Source: Marinomonas spartinae (GTDB lineage: Bacteria > Pseudomonadota > Gammaproteobacteria > Pseudomonadales > Marinomonadaceae). From it: a stretch of 43,360 bases of DNA. Below the pieces are notes generated by a model that worked only from the letters and a program-made list of their open reading frames with translations, was not told the origin of the DNA and did not search any database. A program made the translations under genes and the position numbers. The stretch spans positions 1-43,360 of the forward strand of contig NZ_FLOB01000021.1 of assembly GCF_900089775.1 (NCBI RefSeq). Direction: 5' to 3'. Positions 1 through 7,384 of the stretch are shown here, piece by piece. Position 1 is the first letter of the stretch. Each line of letters starts with the position of its first letter.

Positions 1-147
1 TTTCAGCATGCTAAACAAGGTCGGCGCTTACCCATTGTTTTAGCACCTAACGACATTCAGAAAATACTAAGCTGCTTGAATGAACGGGATCACTTAATGT
101 TCTCATTGCTATATGGCTCAGGACTTAGGATCAGTGAGTGCACCTGA
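1..147 (+). pseudogene. Integron-type tyrosine recombinase fragment (IntI-like), truncated
   Basis: The reading frame from the first base to the TGA at 145-147 encodes 48 residues. They include RRLPIVLAPNDIQKIL and LLYGSGLRISEC, the segment leading into box I of integron integrases and XerC/D-like recombinases (family knowledge). The expected continuation with the catalytic Arg/His/Tyr region is absent, because the frame runs straight into helicase-like sequence after the stop. The 5' part lies outside the window. The residue choice looks closer to IntI than to XerC/D, but that is judged by eye. It cannot be an active recombinase as seen here. Confidence 0.6.
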
Positions 148-180
148 AGCAAGCGATACAGTAAAGCAGAAATGTTATGC

Positions 181-629
181 CGCAAACATGTACGTGTGCT
201 AATTCTCGCACCACTTCGTGAGTTAGCAATTCAAGTCGAAGCCTGCATTGCTCTATACGCTAAGTACGCGAACTTAACCTCTATCGCCGTGTATGGTGGT
301 GTAGATACCAACCTTCAAAAATAGCACATACCTAATTGAAGGTAGACCTCCTAGTATAGTAGCTACTCTGGGCAAACTACTCGATTTAGCTCATCATCAT
401 GTGCTGCATTTTGATGGGCTAAAAGTCATCCTCTTGGGCGAAGCTGACAGAGTGATCCAATAACATCAGTTATAAGCACTTCTTTTCTATAATCTGACAG
501 ATATTAATTTACCGCGCTTACTCTAAATGTCTGGCCTAACGGATATTATTGAAATTTTCGCTTAGAAAGCCGAACAAAGACAGTTATTATGTTACCTCTC
601 ACAATACTATATTTTGATGTTGGCCAATA
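181..629 (+). pseudogene. Decayed DEAD-box RNA helicase (RhlE/SrmB-like) fragment
   Basis: Helicase-like sequence is spread over two frames with several stops. Frame 1 (181-324) gives VRVLILAPLRELAIQVE and IAVYGGVDTNLQK, matching motif Ia (PTRELA) and the GG region. Frame 2 (323-463) gives IVATLGKLLDLA and VILLGEADRVI, degenerate versions of motifs Ib (TPGR) and II (DEAD becomes GEAD). Further along frame 2 there are stops, then KAEQRQLLCYL, resembling the inter-domain stretch. The Walker A motif and the second RecA domain are missing. The frameshift near 322 and the damaged motifs show long-standing decay. It abuts the recombinase fragment, so the two scraps were joined by a rearrangement. 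Confidence 0.65.
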
Positions 630-638
630 AATAAGACG

Positions 639-1589
639 ATGAAAGACAATATTACCATCTCCATTTCTTCAATTCATGGAAGCAAGCATTTCAGCTTCGG
701 GAAAAGAAGCCGTCACACCTTCAAGCTCATGAGCTATTTGATTTTTATTGGCCTTCTCTTCACGGCCGGTGTCATCTACTATTTAATTAACGATGCAGAA
801 TTTTCTAAACTTAAGCTGCGTGAATTAGAGGATAAGTCCTCCTATCTCAATAAAGAAGTCACCTCGCTAACAACATTAAAAACAAACTTAGAACAGGAAT
901 TATCGGAACGAGAAGAAACAATGCAATTGGTTACAGACCGGCTAGATGATCTAGAAAAAACCCTGGGCATGGATAGTGACAGCAAAGCTGGGCTAGAGTC
1001 TCGTTTGGATACCGCTGCCATCACCTCATCAATACGGGTAGCAATGCTGACGCAAATACCCAGTGGATCCCCCGTAAAAAGTGCTAGAATTTCTTCAGGC
1101 TATGGAAAGCGAGTCCATCCGATCACAAGGAAAATAACCTTTCACCGTGGACAAGATTTTGCAGTGAATACAGGCACGCCGGTTTATGCCCCTGCGGACG
1201 GAACAGTAGAAGTAATACGACCAGGAAATAAAGGGTCTGGTAACTTTCTTCGTCTACAGCATTCTTACGGTTTTTCAAGTTCCTATTCTCACTTAAGTAA
1301 ATTCGCAGTGAAAAGAGGGGATTTCGTGAGTAAAGGCGATTTAATTGGTTATTCAGGAAGCAGTGGCCTTTCTTCTGGGCCACACCTTCATTATGAAATA
1401 CGATTTGTTGGGCGATCATTAAATCCCAAGCCTTTTTTAGCTTGGAACGTCAATAATTTTGATAGCATTTTTAATAGCACAAGGGGTGTGAGATGGGAAT
1501 CTTTGGTGGGAAAAATAGAGTTAAGAGTCAGTCAGCAACTACAACTCTCATCGCAGAGGGTTGCACAATCAACGGTAACATTAAAGTAG
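639..1589 (+). CDS. M23 family metallopeptidase, membrane-anchored
   Basis: The 316-residue protein probably cleaves peptidoglycan peptide cross-links in the periplasm. A cytoplasmic N-terminus of about 29 residues is followed by one membrane segment (about 30-50), a coiled coil (about 55-110) and a LytM/M23 domain (about 145-268). Zinc-site motifs are visible: H169 and D173 in HRGQD, H218 in SYSHL, and H249/H251 in GPHLHYE, so it looks catalytically intact. The last 97 bases overlap the bactofilin gene in another frame. M23 peptidases beside bactofilins are a known pairing (CcmA with Csd1 in Helicobacter cell shape), so a role in local wall remodelling is inferred. Confidence 0.9.
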   Translation: MKDNITISISSIHGSKHFSFGKRSRHTFKLMSYLIFIGLLFTAGVIYYLINDAEFSKLKLRELEDKSSYLNKEVTSLTTLKTNLEQELSEREETMQLVTDRLDDLEKTLGMDSDSKAGLESRLDTAAITSSIRVAMLTQIPSGSPVKSARISSGYGKRVHPITRKITFHRGQDFAVNTGTPVYAPADGTVEVIRPGNKGSGNFLRLQHSYGFSSSYSHLSKFAVKRGDFVSKGDLIGYSGSSGLSSGPHLHYEIRFVGRSLNPKPFLAWNVNNFDSIFNSTRGVRWESLVGKIELRVSQQLQLSSQRVAQSTVTLK

Positions 1590-1957
1590 CTAATCAACTA
1601 CAAATTGATGGACATGTCGAAGGCCAAATAGAGGTCATTAATCAAATTAAAATCAGCGCATCTGGCAATGTATCAGGAGAAATCACTACGGACCGACTGA
1701 TTATCAATGGTCACTTTGACGGCACCTGCTACGCGAATTACGTTGAAATTTTAAGCAGTGGTTATGTCACAGGCACAATCTACAGTGACAACTTAAGCAT
1801 CGAAACTGGCGGTAAATTTGTCGGCCAAACTAAACCGAATAAAAAGCCTACGTCAAAACAAGAAGCGAACGATATCGATAAAAAAGTACTTCCCAAGCAA
1901 GAAACCAAGGGTATCGATAAAAAGGTTTCCCTAATTAGCAATAACCCTAGCTCTTAA
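1493..1957 (+). CDS. Bactofilin (polymer-forming cytoskeletal protein)
   Basis: 154 residues. The core (about 15-115) shows the repetitive beta-helix pattern of the bactofilin/DUF583 family, with stretches such as GNIKVANQLQIDGHVEGQIE and a recurring GxVxGxI spacing. Bactofilins polymerise without nucleotide into membrane-associated filaments that position wall enzymes. The basic tail (about 116-154) contains two imperfect copies of a KQE..xIDKKV unit, a likely flexible extension. The start at 1493 is preceded by AAGGGGTGTGAG and lies inside the upstream peptidase gene, giving a 97-bp out-of-frame overlap that suggests translational coupling. High confidence in the family; the cellular role is inferred from the neighbour. 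Confidence 0.9.
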   Translation: MGIFGGKNRVKSQSATTTLIAEGCTINGNIKVANQLQIDGHVEGQIEVINQIKISASGNVSGEITTDRLIINGHFDGTCYANYVEILSSGYVTGTIYSDNLSIETGGKFVGQTKPNKKPTSKQEANDIDKKVLPKQETKGIDKKVSLISNNPSS

Positions 1958-2019
1958 TAGCATTAATCAGGATGAGGCTAGTAATCTAGAAATGATAACA
2001 CCGCTAGGATTCATGGAAG

Positions 2020-2967
2020 TCATAATGCATCCAAGAGTTCGGCATTTGTTGGGTACTTTTCCAATAAGGCCACTAACTTCTGAGCGCCTTCTAATGGCGT
2101 AAGATGAGTCAATGCACGTCGCAAGGTTCGCACCTTTTCAATATCTTTTGCATCAATCAGCAGCTCTTCACGACGGGTACTACTTTTAGCAATATCGATT
2201 GCAGGGAAAATCCGTTGATTCACCACTTCACGGGATAATACGATCTCCATATTCCCCGTACCTTTAAACTCTTCGAAAATCACCTGATCCATGCGGCTTC
2301 CCGTTTCCACCAGCACGGTAGCTAAAATGGTCAACGATCCACCATTTTCAATCTTTCTTGCCGCGCCAAACAGTTTACGCGGTATTTCCAACGCTCGGCT
2401 ATCTAGCCCACCCGACATGGTTCGGCCATTACCTCGCTGCTCTGCGTTGTGTATGCGAGAGAGCCTTGTCAGCGAGTCAATAACTATCATCACATCCTTG
2501 CCTTCACCAGCTTGCTTACGAGCCGTTTCGAGCAGTTTATCTGCCACACGAACATGCTGGGTGTAGTTTTCGTCCGAAGACGACGCATGCACTTCTGCCG
2601 ACACACTGCGTTTAAAATCCGTTACTTCTTCAGGACGCTCATCAATCAGCAAGGCATACAGCTTGATCTCAGGGTAAGCTGCTGCCACCGCCTGACAGAT
2701 GTGTTTTAACATCGTCGTTTTGCCGGATCCCGGTGGCGCGACAATCAACCCGCGCTGCCCCATACCAATTGGCGTAATCAAATCCATCGCTCGCACAGTG
2801 CGCTGCTTAGAACCAGACGCTAAATGAAGACAAGGAGAAGGATGAACAACAACACCATTGAAAAAACGCTTCTCTGGATCATTAGGAAATTGATCCTCGA
2901 CCACGTCGTCAATCGGACCTGCGTCTGCCTGTCTTTTACCTTTCAAACTTAATATTTTTCTCGCCAT
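2020..2967 (-). CDS. Rho-type transcription termination ATPase lacking the N-terminal RNA-binding region
   Basis: 315 residues, against about 420 for canonical Rho. The sequence begins at the linker after the cold-shock-like domain, and IGMGQRGLIVAPPGSGKT starts the RecA-type motor. Visible motifs are Walker A (A77-PPGSGKT-84), LLIDERPEEV (about 107-115), the Walker B-like VMIVIDSLTRL, a Q-loop-like SGGLDSRALEIP, GTGNMEIVLSR, and STRREELL matching the R loop. Rho_N and the primary RNA-binding domain are absent. In the P-loop the usual PPKAGKT is PPGSGKT, so the lysine preceding the Walker lysine in E. coli Rho is lost. It is convergent with bactofilin. It is probably an accessory paralogue; termination activity is unproven. 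Confidence 0.85.
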   Translation of the reverse strand: MARKILSLKGKRQADAGPIDDVVEDQFPNDPEKRFFNGVVVHPSPCLHLASGSKQRTVRAMDLITPIGMGQRGLIVAPPGSGKTTMLKHICQAVAAAYPEIKLYALLIDERPEEVTDFKRSVSAEVHASSSDENYTQHVRVADKLLETARKQAGEGKDVMIVIDSLTRLSRIHNAEQRGNGRTMSGGLDSRALEIPRKLFGAARKIENGGSLTILATVLVETGSRMDQVIFEEFKGTGNMEIVLSREVVNQRIFPAIDIAKSSTRREELLIDAKDIEKVRTLRRALTHLTPLEGAQKLVALLEKYPTNAELLDAL

Positions 2968-3056
2968 AATATCGATGGATCGCCTTGGGTAACAAAGTGA
3001 ATGGATCTGTTTATCGTCTTATGACGAAGTATTTTTGAGATGAACTGATGAATCTA

Positions 3057-3095
3057 TAGACTTATAAAACACGCTACCCCAACTTTAATAATTTG
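3057..3095. repeat. 39-bp direct repeat, copy 1
   Basis: Contains TATAAAACACGCTACCCCA followed by a CTTTAATA stretch. It matches 4830-4868 in the same orientation with about three mismatches. It marks the left edge of the 1.8-kb scrap region. No transposase or obvious terminal inverted repeat accompanies it. Confidence 0.8.
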
Positions 3096-3134
3096 TTTTC
3101 GTTATAGTCCTTGCAATGAGTGATCGCAGCAATG

Positions 3135-3483
3135 CTAACAAAGACGTTTCCAACCTGAACTGCTGCAATAATAAGAGTGCCCTGCCTCATTCTGGCGTGT
3201 ACTTTCATATTCACATTCACGCAAGACATCGCATTTAATTGGAGAGACGTCGCTTTGAGAGATGTATAAGTCTTGTAGTGAACTGAAACGATACTCGGCA
3301 AACGCTTCGAAATGTCCGCCGTTTTTGCCGAACGTATTGGCAGTAATAGAAACACTACCATCTGAGCTAGAGATCGCTAGGAAGTCAGAGTCCATTTTTT
3401 TGCTGCCAGACAACAGGGGCCATCATACCAAGCTCACCACTTGGCGACAGATAATACTTCATACCTTCCCCAGCACTTGCCAT
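3135..3483 (-). pseudogene. Frameshifted small protein gene, unrecognised
   Basis: Two overlapping minus-strand frames read as one broken protein. An ATG at 3483 opens MASAGEGMKYYLSPSGELGM and continues to VVWQQKNGL before a TGA at 3385-3387. A second frame carries on from about 3400 as MDSDFLAISSSDGSVSITAN and ends YYCSSSGWKRLC at 3135. The switch coincides with a run of seven A on the coding strand (about 3393-3399), a typical slippage site. Paired cysteines and the short length recall secreted or pilin-like proteins, but no family is recognised. It could equally be chance open frames, so confidence is low. Confidence 0.3.
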
Positions 3484-3724
3484 TGTCGATCAGCCAATTA
3501 GCCTCAAAATCATGGCTTTGACATTATCTATTCTGATTCACTCATAAGGTTTATTGAAGCCCCACTGTTTGCAATCATAACAACAGGACCCCAAGTTAAA
3601 CATACTGTTTTCTTAAGATGCATATCTCATTAATGACAGGAACACTTTTCGGATGAATCGGGTCGGTTTCATTGATTCATGAAAAGACCATTTTTTTAAT
3701 TAGATAATATCCATGACTCCAACC

Positions 3725-4375
3725 CTATTGATTCAGAAAATATGCTCTCAGATTGTCAATATCTGAAAAACACTCATCCCCTAGCGGAAATACAATTTCT
3801 GCTGCTTCAATAAACAAAAGATCATTACTGATACAGTAATCAAGACAACATTTGATTGCTGATATTTCATCACTACCATATTCGGTTATTAGCGACTCTT
3901 CATTATTTTTGATAAATTCTAGGATGCTAGACGGCTTATCTGAAACTCCACTACTACAGTAATTTGAGGATATCAGACCATTATCGCTATCGGAAAGACC
4001 AACCAGTGGACTACCATCTACATTAGTTAAGCTGGTGAAGTAGCCTCTGACCTCAGGAAATTTGTCTGAGATGAGCGAAAGAGAAAAATTTCTTGAGTAG
4101 TGGTACGGGTGTAGATATCCAGATATTGCAGCTGCTGCCATTGAGAAACTTGGTGAAATATCTCCCATAGTCTCTCCCTTTCCTTGTCTTACCAACTCCC
4201 CCCATGGCACTAGATTATCTTTGTAGAGATGTTCATACATTGCCTTCTGTTTTTCTTCCGATGCAGGAATAGATTTGCTTCTTGCTTCTGCACACGAAGG
4301 GTCTATTATGATGTCGAAGAAAAACTGTTTTAGTTCATTCTTAGATATTGAATGAAATGTAATATCATATCCCAT
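3725..4375 (-). CDS. Hypothetical protein, 216 residues
   Basis: Not recognised. It starts MGYDITFHSISKNELKQFFF, has no signal peptide or membrane segment, and is acidic toward the C-terminus (SDEISAIKCCLDYC, GDECFSDIDNL). The N-terminal MGYDITFH opening and overall layout resemble small cytoplasmic proteins often found as singletons in accessory DNA, some of them immunity-like; that comparison is impressionistic. A weak Shine-Dalgarno-like GGAAGT precedes the ATG. It is AT-rich and lies between the two 39-bp repeats and beside gene fragments, which suggests acquisition. No neighbouring toxin was found. Confidence 0.65.
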   Translation of the reverse strand: MGYDITFHSISKNELKQFFFDIIIDPSCAEARSKSIPASEEKQKAMYEHLYKDNLVPWGELVRQGKGETMGDISPSFSMAAAAISGYLHPYHYSRNFSLSLISDKFPEVRGYFTSLTNVDGSPLVGLSDSDNGLISSNYCSSGVSDKPSSILEFIKNNEESLITEYGSDEISAIKCCLDYCISNDLLFIEAAEIVFPLGDECFSDIDNLRAYFLNQ

Positions 4376-4453
4376 GCTACTTCCTATAATTCAGAATATT
4401 AAGAGACTATAATTTAAATTAGATAAATAAATCCAATCCTATTTATTTTTCCA

Positions 4454-4576
4454 ACATACATTTAATATTTTCAATCAGTCTGCGTGCCCTAGTGTTGAGC
4501 GCTTAAGTAAGTTTATAAACTCATCCGCCGAAACTTGCTTATTAACCTTCTATTCAATATTCAATGTAATTTCCCA
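4454..4576 (-). pseudogene. N-terminal fragment of a GNAT acetyltransferase (relative of the gene at 27837-28253)
   Basis: This stretch aligns without gaps to 28143-28265 at a constant offset of 23689. Shared blocks include GTTGAGCGCTTAAGTAAG and ATTCAATGTAAT; identity is roughly 85% by eye. It covers the start region and the first 35-40 codons of the intact gene. Only scattered substitutions separate the two, but the acetyl-CoA-binding half is missing here and nothing downstream restores it. It is a decayed partial copy, not a gene. Confidence 0.75.
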
Positions 4577-4599
4577 AACTGTCTTAGTTGTCTTTGTCG

Positions 4600-4829
4600 A
4601 TGCGGCCTAATCTCGCCGGCGACAGTCCAAAACTCCGTAACGCTTTGATGGCAGTGTCCACGCCATTTTCGTTTTGCATAATCGTCGCCACAGTAAGAGC
4701 CCTTTCACGTATCTCAGTACTGGCCGCTACAGTTATTACCTTCGTTAAGGCTGATGAGGTTAAGGTTTCACGTGGTAAAGTCACAGGAGCCACACCAAAA
4801 GTTTCCAGACGCTGTGCCCAAAATGGTTG
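4600..4829 (-). pseudogene. C-terminal fragment of a GT1-type glycosyltransferase (relative of the gene at 38339-39613)
   Basis: The minus strand encodes QPFWAQRLETFGVAPVTLPRETLTSS and continues to NGVDTAIKALRSFGLSPA, closely matching the last 70 or so residues of the intact glycosyltransferase. Homology stops abruptly at about 4830, where the second 39-bp repeat begins. The nucleotide-binding HGGAGT motif and everything before it are absent. The frame stays open through the repeat to 4889, but those extra residues are unrelated. The fragment lies immediately beside the GNAT fragment, though the intact genes are about 10 kb apart. Confidence 0.75.
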
Positions 4830-4868
4830 TAGACTTATAAAACACGCTACCCCATCTTTAATAGCTTG
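4830..4868. repeat. 39-bp direct repeat, copy 2
   Basis: Same orientation as 3057-3095. It begins exactly where glycosyltransferase homology ends. The stop codon of the 77-residue gene (4858-5091) lies inside it, so the repeat has replaced or supplied that gene's 3' end. Confidence 0.8.
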
Positions 4869-5091
4869 AATTTGGGGCAATATCGCCATTTACTTCGCCA
4901 TCAACTTCATCAGGATCGATACCATTAATTAGCAAAGTTTCCCTCACCGTTTCGACATGTTGAAGTACCAACTGATAACGATCACCGTACTCATACTTAT
5001 TCACTTCTATCGCTTGTGGCATGTAGGTAAAAGCAATCTTCAGTGCTTCCAATATAGCTTGTTGATCTTCTTCACTCATTGTAAGTTCCAT
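4858..5091 (-). CDS. Small acidic hypothetical protein, 77 residues
   Basis: Unrecognised. It starts MELTMSEEDQQAILEALKIAF and ends in an acidic run (GIDPDEVDGEVNGDIAPNSSY). It is predicted mostly helical, with no signal peptide or cysteine. The second Met (codon 5) has a better spaced GGAA upstream, so the true product may be 73 residues. The final codons and stop fall within the 39-bp repeat, so the natural C-terminus may have been lost. Codon use looks like its neighbours. It may be a genuine small cytoplasmic protein or the remains of a longer one. Confidence 0.5.
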   Translation of the reverse strand: MELTMSEEDQQAILEALKIAFTYMPQAIEVNKYEYGDRYQLVLQHVETVRETLLINGIDPDEVDGEVNGDIAPNSSY

Positions 5092-5193
5092 TCAAAAATA
5101 AAGTTTTAATTTGATTACCATAAAATTATTTAGGTTTTTAAACACATTTACCCAGCATTTTATCATTCAAAACAGCTTATTTGACTATTTAGG

Positions 5194-5712
5194 TTAGGTC
5201 GACACTTGAAAGCGAACAAAATGCATCGTCAAATCCACATCGATATCTTCGCAGAGGCGATAGTCACTGCCCACAATACGAGACACTGCAGACTTCCAAA
5301 AATGAAGCGCACCTGTATTTTCTTTTAAAACACGAATTTGCCACTTCCCTGGGTAGGATTTGAGAATCAGTTCAAGAACTTGCTTACCAACGCCCTGCCC
5401 TTTAAATTTGCGTAACACAAAGAACTGCTCAATATCGTAGACAGACCTATTAGCAGGATATTTGCGTACCAGGGCAAAACCCGCTAATTCCCCCTCTACA
5501 TAGATAAAATATGGAAAATGATCTTCTCTTTGCCAGTAAACATCAAACTGAGACAACCGGAATGGAAACTGCCCCTGATCATTTGGCGCCCATCCCATGA
5601 ATTCAGACATGTCATACACATAGTAATGGAATAAGTTCTCCAGTACACGTCGTGATGTCGACTCAATGCTGATCAATGAGACCTTTGAAACGCTTTTATC
5701 AGTCATGGACAT
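5194..5712 (-). CDS. GNAT family N-acetyltransferase
   Basis: 172 residues with a single GNAT fold, expected to transfer acetyl from acetyl-CoA to an unknown amine. The acetyl-CoA motif A is visible as QFFVLRKFKGQGVGKQVLEL (about 97-116, with the Q/RxxGxG/A pattern). Motif B follows as WQIRVLKENTGALHFWKS. The N-terminal FHYYVYDMSEF segment resembles GNATs annotated as acting on small molecules. It stands alone, with 100 bp of AT-rich spacer on its 3' side and the GST gene about 50 bp upstream on the same strand. The substrate cannot be inferred. Confidence 0.85.
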   Translation of the reverse strand: MSMTDKSVSKVSLISIESTSRRVLENLFHYYVYDMSEFMGWAPNDQGQFPFRLSQFDVYWQREDHFPYFIYVEGELAGFALVRKYPANRSVYDIEQFFVLRKFKGQGVGKQVLELILKSYPGKWQIRVLKENTGALHFWKSAVSRIVGSDYRLCEDIDVDLTMHFVRFQVST

Positions 5713-5766
5713 TCATCATTTACCTGCAAACTCTTCTCTACCGTATTTCCTTATCTTAACAAGAGA

Positions 5767-6408
5767 TTAAAAATCTTCTCGACCTTTCAGCTCAGTAAAA
5801 TCGCTCATGATCCATTTTTGATAACCAGGGTGCATTTTTAACCTCTCATACCAATGTGCAACATGTTGGGGAAGCGGCACATCTAGTCCTTGGGAAATGA
5901 GCCGATAAATAATGGAACCCGCGCAAATGTCGCCCAGAGTCATGGTTTCACCAGCAACGTATGTGGAGTAAGCGAGTACGGCATCTAATGTTGCTAGGCA
6001 CGTCAGGCATTTTTGTAGAGCATCATTCACTTCAGGCATGTTGCGTTTATTGGCAGGCATTCGATAATAGCCCCAGAACATCGCCATAAAAGCCGGTTGA
6101 AAAAGCACATGAGACCAATCCATCCAACGTTCATATAGCGAACGCTGATAGGCATCGTCCGAATACCAGTCGTCAGTACCATAAGTTGCCGCAAGGTAAC
6201 GCAAAACCGTGTGCGACTCCCAAATAACTTTATCACCATCAATTAAGACAGGGACTTTTTTCATCGGATTCAATGAGACAAAAGTGTCAGATTCAAGTCC
6301 GCCAAAACGCCCACCTAGCTCAATATGCTCATAGGTAACGCCAAGCTCTTCCAAAAACCAAAGGACTTTTTGAACATTAAATGACGTCGTTCTACCATAG
6401 ATTTTCAC
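5767..6408 (-). CDS. Glutathione S-transferase family protein
   Basis: 213 residues with a GTG start at 6408. The start is chosen because AAAGGAG lies six to seven bases upstream and the product then begins with the classic KIYGRTTSFNVQKV thioredoxin-fold opening; an earlier in-frame start at 6450 would add a meaningless 14-residue tail. NPMKKVPVLIDGD carries the cis-proline, and WESHTVLRYLA is the glutathione-contact ES motif. The helical C-terminal domain ends near GYQKW. It probably conjugates or reduces electrophiles in the cytoplasm. Substrate and subclass are uncertain. Confidence 0.9.
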   Translation of the reverse strand: MKIYGRTTSFNVQKVLWFLEELGVTYEHIELGGRFGGLESDTFVSLNPMKKVPVLIDGDKVIWESHTVLRYLAATYGTDDWYSDDAYQRSLYERWMDWSHVLFQPAFMAMFWGYYRMPANKRNMPEVNDALQKCLTCLATLDAVLAYSTYVAGETMTLGDICAGSIIYRLISQGLDVPLPQHVAHWYERLKMHPGYQKWIMSDFTELKGREDF

Positions 6409-6486
6409 AAAAGACTCCTTTGATTTAGCAGGTAGCCAATAGAGGCTCACATAAAACCCCCTAGAATAAACGAAACAAGGTATACC

Positions 6487-6969
6487 CTACCAGCGTTTGT
6501 CTAAATCCTTTGCATACAAAATTATGGCTTGTTGGTAGGCTTTGATTGACTCATGATTCGTCGTCGATACCAACAACTCAAGCAATAATGCAGTGGCTTC
6601 TTTATGACGACCTAGGTTATACAAACACATAGCATAAAAAGGTTTGGCTTCAATCTCATTGGGATACTCAGCAAGCGTTAACTCAAAGTAGTGAAGAGCC
6701 TCCTTATAAGAGCCAATGCTTCTAAGAGTACTCGCTAACCCAAACAGCGCATCGAAACGCTCTTGCTTTGAGAGCAAGCCAGACAATGCCGATTCATAGT
6801 GGACAATGGCCTCATGCTCCCTACCTTCATTGTCATAGGACCAAGCAATCTGTAGATGCGCCTTTGCCTTACAATCTTCATTGTATAACAAGGTATTAAG
6901 CCGCCTTCTGGACTCTTCGTATTGACCAGACTGACGCAGTGCTATCGCTTCTTCTAAAACCGATTCCAT
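6487..6969 (-). CDS. Tetratricopeptide repeat protein
   Basis: 160 residues from the ATG at 6969. Three to four TPR-like helical pairs are visible: LRQSGQYEESRRRLNTLL, IAWSYDNEGREHEAIVHYESAL, LASTLRSIGSYKEALHYFEL and MCLYNLGRHKEATALLLELL. No enzymatic domain or signal is present, so it is likely a cytoplasmic protein-protein scaffold. It overlaps the stop of the DUF1493 gene as TGATG, implying translational coupling and a shared job. A similar TPR family (often annotated as tetratrico peptide repeat group 5) sits next to other small genes in firmicutes and proteobacteria. Function unknown. Confidence 0.85.
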   Translation of the reverse strand: MESVLEEAIALRQSGQYEESRRRLNTLLYNEDCKAKAHLQIAWSYDNEGREHEAIVHYESALSGLLSKQERFDALFGLASTLRSIGSYKEALHYFELTLAEYPNEIEAKPFYAMCLYNLGRHKEATALLLELLVSTTNHESIKAYQQAIILYAKDLDKRW

Positions 6970-7307
6970 CAAGATTCACCAACCTCACTGCCCCATTTAT
7001 GTGAAACCGCATAACGCTCTAGCATTTCGACGGTAATATCATCAAGTTTTGGGCGACGACCAAAGCAAAAAATAGACTTTATGATAGCAATAGAATCAAA
7101 GCCTTCACTATTAAAATAGCAATCAAACTCAAAGCGACTCATATCCACATCAAACAGCTCGGAGTACTTATATAGGAACGATTCAACATCATCACCATCG
7201 ATGCGAATATCTTGATAAAGACGAGTTTCTCTTGAGACCTTTTGTTTTGAGTAACCCGTTTCAGTCTCAATCATATTGGCTAAACGATTAAAAATATCCA
7301 TCATCAC
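6969..7307 (-). CDS. DUF1493 family protein (acyl-carrier-like fold)
   Basis: 112 residues. The pattern RLYQDIRIDGDDVESFLYKYSE followed by FDVDMSRFEFDCYF and a C-terminal LDDITVEMLERYAVSHKW is characteristic of DUF1493, found in enterobacteria and other gammaproteobacteria. The family resembles small acyl-carrier proteins but lacks the carrier serine; here IDGDD occupies the equivalent place. The start is either the GTG at 7307 or one of two ATG codons just after. It forms a coupled pair with the downstream TPR gene. Biochemical role unknown. Confidence 0.8.
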   Translation of the reverse strand: MMMDIFNRLANMIETETGYSKQKVSRETRLYQDIRIDGDDVESFLYKYSELFDVDMSRFEFDCYFNSEGFDSIAIIKSIFCFGRRPKLDDITVEMLERYAVSHKWGSEVGES

Positions 7308-7384
7308 TACTCAACCAACCGATCAGACTTATCGACAATCCGATTATACGTGGACTGAGACTTATATATTATACTGACAATATC

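Noticed and set aside
3262..3501. 79-residue plus-strand frame
   Set aside because: It lies opposite the more protein-like broken minus-strand gene, and no start signal is seen.
4584..4889. Full 101-residue minus-strand frame as an intact gene
   Set aside because: Only the middle matches the glycosyltransferase C-terminus. Its N-terminal part is the 39-bp repeat read in a chance frame.
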